From the NCBI RefSeq assembly GCF_033118175.1, contig NC_083711.1:45704001-45768000 (forward strand): a stretch of DNA of 64,000 nt. Direction: 5' to 3'. Of this stretch, positions 58,515-64,000 are shown piece after piece. The notes beneath the pieces were generated by a model. That model ran no database searches. It saw nothing but the letters and a program-made list of their open reading frames with translations, and was not told the origin of the DNA. The position numbers were made by a program, and so were the translations under genes. The DNA comes from Dama dama (lineage: Eukaryota > Chordata > Mammalia > Artiodactyla > Cervidae). Every line of letters begins with the position of its first letter. Position 1 is the stretch's first letter.

Positions 58515-59105
58515 TTTTTTAAAAAACTTTTTGTGTTTGAGGTCTCCTTTTCCCAGGCTTCAAGGTTGAATCCTTTTTCTCTTTTGGTTTCTGCCCTCCT
58601 AAGGTTGGTCCGGTGGTTTGTGTCAGCTTAGAATAGGGTGAGATCTGTGCTGAGTTTCTGTTTGTGTTTTTCCCCTGATGGGCAAGGCTGAGTGAGGTGG
58701 TACTCCCCTCTGCTGATGACTGGGTTTGTATTTTTGTTTTGTTTGTTGTTTAGATGAGGCGTCCTGCACAGGGTGCTACTGGTGGTTGGGTCATCCCCAG
58801 TCTTGTGTTGCAATGGTTTCCTTTGTGTGAGTTCTCACTATTTGGTACCCCTAGGCTTAGTTCTCTGGTAGGCCAGGGTCATGGAGTCAGTTCTTCTGCT
58901 CCAAAGGCTCAGGGCTTGATATCTCCTTTTGCATGGTTCTATATATTCTTTTCCTCTGGTCAGGTACTCCTGTCCTCTCTCAGCTGGTGTTCTGCAAGTG
59001 CTTCTGGGCCTGAAGATGTGTTCCTGATGTATCTGTGCAGAGAGTTGTATTTCACCTCCACCTACTCCTCCACCATCTTGTTCTCCTTCCTTCACTGATT
59101 CTTTT

Positions 59106-62065
59106 CCGGATAAATTTCTTTTTGTGTGGATGTTTCTCAAAGTCCTCAACCCTCAGCATTGGTCTTTCAAAGTGGTGTCTTCCAGTCTCATTACTTCACT
59201 TCATCTTTCGGCTCTCACATCTCTACCCTACATCCCTCTTGAGCTCTAGACTTGATTGTCAGAGTTCCAAACATTTCTACATACTGCAAATTCAGTCTAC
59301 GCCAAAGCCTCAGTGTTTTCAGAGGTGTTCTCTCTATATATATATATTGATATTTTTGTTTGGGAGGAGGTAGAGAGCATCATGTAACTGCCTGGGATGG
59401 GAGAAGAGCCTGCAGTGACAAGTACTCTATTTGGAGATATTCAGCCAAACTCTTCTTTTGATCCCATGTCTCATATTGTCCTGAGTGATACCAAGGGTCT
59501 TCAGATCCTGAGCTTTTCGGGTTGTCTGTTGACTGTGTGTTTATAGATTATTCCCCTCTGTGGTCAAAGTTCCCTGTTGCTGACACTTGGGTGGAAGCTT
59601 TCTCTGGTCAGTTACTATGCTTTCACTTGCTTTTGCCATCTAAGCCTTTTCTGAAATCTCTTATCTGTTAATATCTTTGCTCTTCCTCTCTTTGTACTTA
59701 AAACTTAAAAAAAAAAAAAAAAAAACCCAAAACCCCCTTACTGTCATTTCAGAGTGTTTTGCACAAGAGAAGAAATCAGTGTTTGTGATTTGTCTCCAGT
59801 GTTAATCAGAGTTTTATCTCTTAATAGTCGAAAATGTGGAGAGATTGTCACTCAACAAACTCACACTGTTATAGAGAGGAGGCAGGAGAATTCAGATGCA
59901 GTTCTACACCATAATGCTTCCCATTTGTGAACTTAATTTATAACTTACAGACTTAATTTACTGAAAAGAAATCCCTTTAAAAATTAAAGAAGCTATGGCA
60001 ATAAGTCTGTTTTCAGACTGAGTCATGAGCTAAATAAAATGAATTAAATATAGATCATAGGTTATAGAATCTCCAAACCAGGCCTAAATAAATTGATGAC
60101 TTTTAGGATTGTTCTCAGTAGCTTAGCATCTGCTTTATGTAGACTCTTACCTTATTTTAGTATTGTTGCTCATAATCAATCATACAATGTAGGTGAAAGC
60201 CCTGGCATCTTTTAAAAGTCAGTGATTGATGTATGCCTGTGACGTTTCTAGGGGTAACCATGGAGTATCAATATTGTGCCTATTACTGTTAGTTGTTAGT
60301 AATTCATAGCCCTTATTTTTAATGTCATCATAAGTAAATCACTGAAAAAAACTATGCTTTTTAAATTGTTGCCACTGTTTACTGATATATAAAAGTAGAA
60401 GTGTGACTCAAGAATAACTCACTGAAGAAAAGTAGTCAGAAATTATTCTTAATGTCAATACCTATATTGAGGGTACAGTACTGTTTAGTAAGATGAATAT
60501 GTTAAATGATGCATTTGTTCATATTTTGATTTCTGTAGTGCTTCTTTCCTTATTGGTCTTTTTCAACACGTTTTTGGCCAGAGGGGAAATGGTAGTCAAA
60601 TTTAAACATACTGGATGTTTTCATAGTTAGGAGAAATTTAATTACTGAAGTAATTTTTGGAATAAATTATGGCCTTAATACGTGCTTGCTACCTGTATTC
60701 TCAGCAATGCAAATAGCCATATGACAGCAATTTAATATCAAAAGCATTTCTTTTTCAAGCACAAGAACTCTTTTTAAAAATTTTAGCTATAATTGGACTT
60801 GGAACCCCACATATAAACAGGTTAAAGCAAAGCTCCCCTGTTGGTGATGGGAATGAGTAGCCTGGAGCCTCAGAGTCAGCCACTAACACCCTGCCTCTGC
60901 CAGCCATGGCTCCTCCTTGGAACAAGTTTTTAAATTACAAGCAGTGATGGAAAGAACAGTCTTTGGAATCAGATGTATCTGGGCTTAAATCCTAGGTCTC
61001 CATGTGGTAGCTTTCTAACCTTGGAAAATTTGTTCAGCCTCTCTGAACTTTGCTTGTTCTCTTTAGTCAGAGCAGGCGGGGTGAGGGGAAAGGGGTGTCT
61101 TACTCTTATTTTATAGAAATGTTTTAGAATGAACTGAGATAACACGTGCTGCACTGTGCAATAGCTGACACAGGGGAGGTCCTCAGGAAAAGAGCCGCCC
61201 TCTTGTCCCGTGAAGTCTGACTCCAGCTTAGAATCTAACTGTTTAAGAATGGTGCTGACTTTTTCTGTGTGAATATATGGAAATCAACTATTAGAAGCAT
61301 TGATTTTTCTGTCACACTTGAAGGCACTCATGAACACATGTACACACACTGAATTTTAGCCAGAAGTCGAAGCGTCTCACCCCTTGATTGCTTCTGTAAA
61401 GACTAAGGGCCCTCAAGGTGCCTGAAGTGGAGATGACAATGTGTGACAGAGAGCTGAGCCCGTCCGTGCAGCTGGCACTGGTCTGGGGCCTTGATGTCCC
61501 AGCCTTCTTGAATGTTGAATGTATTGCCTGGTGTCTGGTGTGATTTGCTACCACTCCAACCTCTCGTAGACCTCGCTTAGTCCTGCTCTGTGCTATGAGG
61601 GAGTACCTCGTCAGAGGGGAAACTGGGGATGAAGGGTCATATACCTACTTTAGATTTTTGTGAGTAAATACGCCTCCAGAGGTGGCAGATACTGATTTGA
61701 GAACATAGGAAGGAGCTCAAGAAAGCTCTCCTAGAATTAAAAACATTTGTTATTGTGGCCCAGTGTTTTCACTGGAGACGTCTTTGTACCATAACAGGAG
61801 GGAATGGCTTTTCTCCTGTTACGGCGTCGACTTCTTTTCTTACCTTACACACCTGCCTTGTTGATTTCACTTTTACCTGCATTGTAGCCTACAGCAAAGC
61901 TTTCCTTCCAGCCCAGTATGTTGTTCTGAGCTTCAGGGCGATGGAGCTGGTTCCTTGATGGGCCTTTCCTACGAATGTCACTGGGTATGAGATTTGACTC
62001 AAAGTTGAATTCAGTGTATTTTATCCTAATTTCCTTCTGTTCCCATATTCCCTGTCCTGCCAAAA
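59106..62065. other. Intron sequence with a MIR
   Basis: No exon recognised. It contains a 19-A run at about 59707-59725 and a sense MIR at about 60935-61060. Confidence 0.5.
60935..61060 (+). repeat. MIR SINE, sense
   Basis: 'gtgatggaaagaacagtctt', 'tggaatcagatgtatctggg', 'aatcctaggtctccatgtgg' and 'ttgttcagcctctctgaact' follow the MIR core. Confidence 0.75.
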
Positions 62066-62257
62066 AAAGTGAAAGTCATGTCGACTCTGCGACCTCATGG
62101 ACCGTGGCCTGCCAGGCATCTCTGTCCGTGGATTTCTCCAGGCCAGAATACTGGAGTGGATAGCCGTTCCCTTCTCCAGGGGATCGTCCCAACCCAGGGA
62201 TCCAACCCAGGTCTCCCTGGGCATATTCTTTACCCTCTGAGCCACCAGGGAACCAAA
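62066..62257 (-). mobile_element. Bov-tA SINE, antisense
   Basis: From 'gtgaaagtcatgtcgactct' to 'ctgagccaccagggaacc'. 'gtcctgccaaaa' occurs on both sides (about 62054 and 62259), consistent with a target duplication. Confidence 0.92.
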
Positions 62258-64000
62258 AGTCCTGCCAAAAGGTGCCACCAATTACTCAGTCCTGACATCA
62301 GAGAACGATTCTGCCAAGCAGTGTGTTGTGGCCAGATATCTTAGGAGAAAACTAACTAGAATTCTCTAGTAGGCAGCTGGTTTTAGTTTATAAATGCCCA
62401 ATTTGGGTAACCATTAGTAATCTAGGTAATAGTCCTCCTCGTGATGAAAGCATGACGTTGTATGCCTTCCCCTTGTGGTGATTTTGTTTATTGGAAGAAC
62501 ACACACATGCACACACATGCACATGTATATGTTGTGTGTGGGCAGTCTCCATTCTGAAAACCTTGAGTTGTTGTAATTTCCCAGGCAAAGCAGGCAAGGG
62601 GTCAGTGGCGTCAGCAGTGATAATCGTGTTGTGCAAAGATGTACCCATGGTGAGAGCAAGTAAGAGGGGAGAGGAGGAGAAAATAGGTCTCAAGACTCTC
62701 TGAGAACACACACGGTGACATCAGGCCCTGTAGGCATTACAAGTGACAAGAGATGGAATTAAGGAGGCACATGGAAGCTCGGTCCACGAGAACCCTGACT
62801 GCCATGCTCAGAGGTCTGGATTTTATCCTGACAGGGGTGCCCAGGCATGCGAGCCCTTTAGGGATGATCAGATTTGAAATCTGAAGCATTGCTGTGGCTT
62901 TTGTGTGGAGAGCAGACTGGGGAACTTTAGGAATGGAAGCAGGGACACAGGTTAAGTCACTCACCGCCAGCAGCGTTCTCGGGGTGAGGTCATGGTGTCC
63001 TGGCGTTTCATGGACTATTCAACAAGTGGGAATGTTACAGTTTACAGAAAATGGGCAAAATGCAGACACAGCATGGTCAAGTTCGGTTTGGATGTACTGA
63101 GTTGGAGGTTCCAGTGAAGCGTTCAGGTGGCTAGCTGATGATTGCATATACAGTCTGAGTTGAGAATACACTTCTGGGAATCATCAGATCGATCGGTAAG
63201 AAATGAGAACTCTTAAGAAGATCATGAAGGTAAAGCAGCTCTGGGCTGGAAGCTGGAAAAACGTGCTTTGTAAAGAAAGGGTGGCTTAGAAGGATGTGAA
63301 CTAGAAGGAGGCGGAAGGAATGTTGAGAGAAGAAGGGAAACATCAGGGTGATGTCACGGGAGCCAAAGGGAGATTGGTTTTCAGGATCAGATCCAGTCTC
63401 ACCTCCTGTAGACATACCACATCAGATCAGAGCAGAAAAATTACATTGAATTAACAAGTGTGAAAGTGTCTCTGAAGCCAGATTGCCGGGGCTAAAGAGT
63501 CACTGAGAGGAAATGGAAAAAAGATGGTGACAGTTGGTGACTTCTGTCAATGAGGTTGGTAGTGAAGAAAGGAGAAGTCTTTCCCTGGACTTAAACTTTG
63601 AATGGTGGGCTTATGGGCAGGGGCAGATGAGGCAGTGAGGGGGCTGCTTAGAAGACGTCAAGCACTGTGAAGTGGTGCCCTGGTGGATCCTTGGAGGAGG
63701 AGTTGTCCTCCCTGCATTGCGAGGGCGAATGAAGGAGGCGGGACTGATGCTGCCGCTGTGATGCAGATAGAGGAGGGCTGGGGGCAGGACTATGAAAGAG
63801 CATCTCTGTGAAGTGGAAGGTAGGGTCCTCTGCTCAGCAAGGGATGAGATGGTGGAGGGCGCATGACTTAAGGGATGTGGTAAAGGTTTGAAATAGCTTC
63901 CATGGGAAATGGGGAGGCTGCAGACTGATTTCCAGCAGAAACTGTAAATCGTGAATTGTTGGCCAACCACATCCACTTAGCTGTGTGTATCCCCATGGAT
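62258..64000. other. Intron sequence, L2-like traces
   Basis: No exon recognised. A degenerate CA/CATG tract lies at about 62499-62545. L2-like text ('gaggtctggattttatcctg') occurs near 62800-62880. The 121-residue reverse frame at the end (63611-63976) has no recognised similarity. Confidence 0.45.

Larger units (their letters stand above)
51632..59086 (-). mobile_element. Near-full-length ruminant L1, antisense, degenerate, with nested BovB
   Basis: The 5' end (59086) reads on the - strand GGAGAACAAGATGGTGGAGG, a typical ruminant L1 start. In - strand order it has a 5'UTR (about 59086-58520), ORF1 (58514-57972 and a frameshifted remainder to about 57600), ORF2 endonuclease text (LSDHNATRLDI near 56890-56925), RT text (IISIDAEKASDKI near 54360-54400, GTRQGCP near 54220), the ORF2 C terminus ending near 52692, a 3'UTR to about 52000, and then ~370 bp of extra LTR-like sequence to the poly(A). 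ORF2 has many breaks, and the catalytic FADD motif has lost one Asp. Flanking 19-bp repeats (51613, 59087) enclose everything. A BovB (54894-56290) is inserted inside. Confidence 0.9.
46311..64000 (+). other. CRYBG3: CRYBG3 intron 2 (continues beyond window)
   Basis: No further CRYBG3 exon is found up to the window end, so everything after 46310 is read as intron 2. About half is accounted for by the antisense BovB (49525-51420) and the nested L1/BovB block (51632-59086). Confidence 0.8.

Noticed and set aside
58021..58569. 182-residue hydrophobic + strand frame resembling a membrane protein
   Set aside because: It is the antisense shadow of L1 ORF1. Lys/Glu-rich codons read in reverse give Phe/Leu/Ser-rich text.

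Overview
This window is nuclear DNA from a ruminant, almost certainly a bovid such as cattle or a close relative. It is saturated with BovB (RTE-type) LINE copies, tRNA-derived Bov-tA SINEs and ruminant L1, and it has the low coding density, CpG-island promoter and long introns of a mammal. It holds parts of two protein-coding genes, both on the + strand and in the order known from mammals: the 3' end of ARL6 (BBS3) and the 5' end of CRYBG3.

Region by region. 1-8563 is the end of ARL6: an intron, a 56-nt coding exon (3472-3527), a well-formed 13-nt alternative microexon (3657-3669), a 5-kb intron, and the last coding segment (8538-8563) followed by the 3'UTR. Skipping the microexon gives the ordinary C terminus ending DQIQAVKT. 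Including it shifts the frame and gives a 15-residue tail, which fits the described retina-associated long isoform (BBS3L). About 9.3-28.2 kb is intergenic and repeat-rich. It includes a 2.3-kb BovB copy, several L1 3' ends, many SINEs and a 628-bp inverted repeat (25215-25842). 28.26-29.25 kb is a CpG island carrying the CRYBG3 promoter and first coding exon (28651-28799). A 17.4-kb intron 1 leads to CRYBG3 exon 2 (46244-46310), preceded by an 18-T tract at the acceptor. From 46311 to the window end is CRYBG3 intron 2. It contains an antisense BovB (49525-51420) and a 7.5-kb antisense L1 insertion (51632-59086) that has itself been hit by a BovB (54894-56290).

The two genes do not form a pathway. 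ARL6 is a ciliary small GTPase that recruits the BBSome. CRYBG3 encodes a very large crystallin-fold and A-kinase-anchoring protein, of which only the first 72 residues are here. No CRISPR, operon, tRNA, rRNA or clearly novel protein system is visible. The observations most worth a second look are the ARL6 microexon, the long palindrome at 25.2-25.8 kb, the L1 that appears to carry a 3'-transduced LTR fragment inside 19-bp target duplications, a foldback hairpin in that L1, a minimal in-frame uORF upstream of CRYBG3, and an unidentified poly(A)-tailed retroposed segment nested in an L1. Repeat family names come from recognition by eye. Boundaries of old repeats (MIR, L2, L1M) are approximate.
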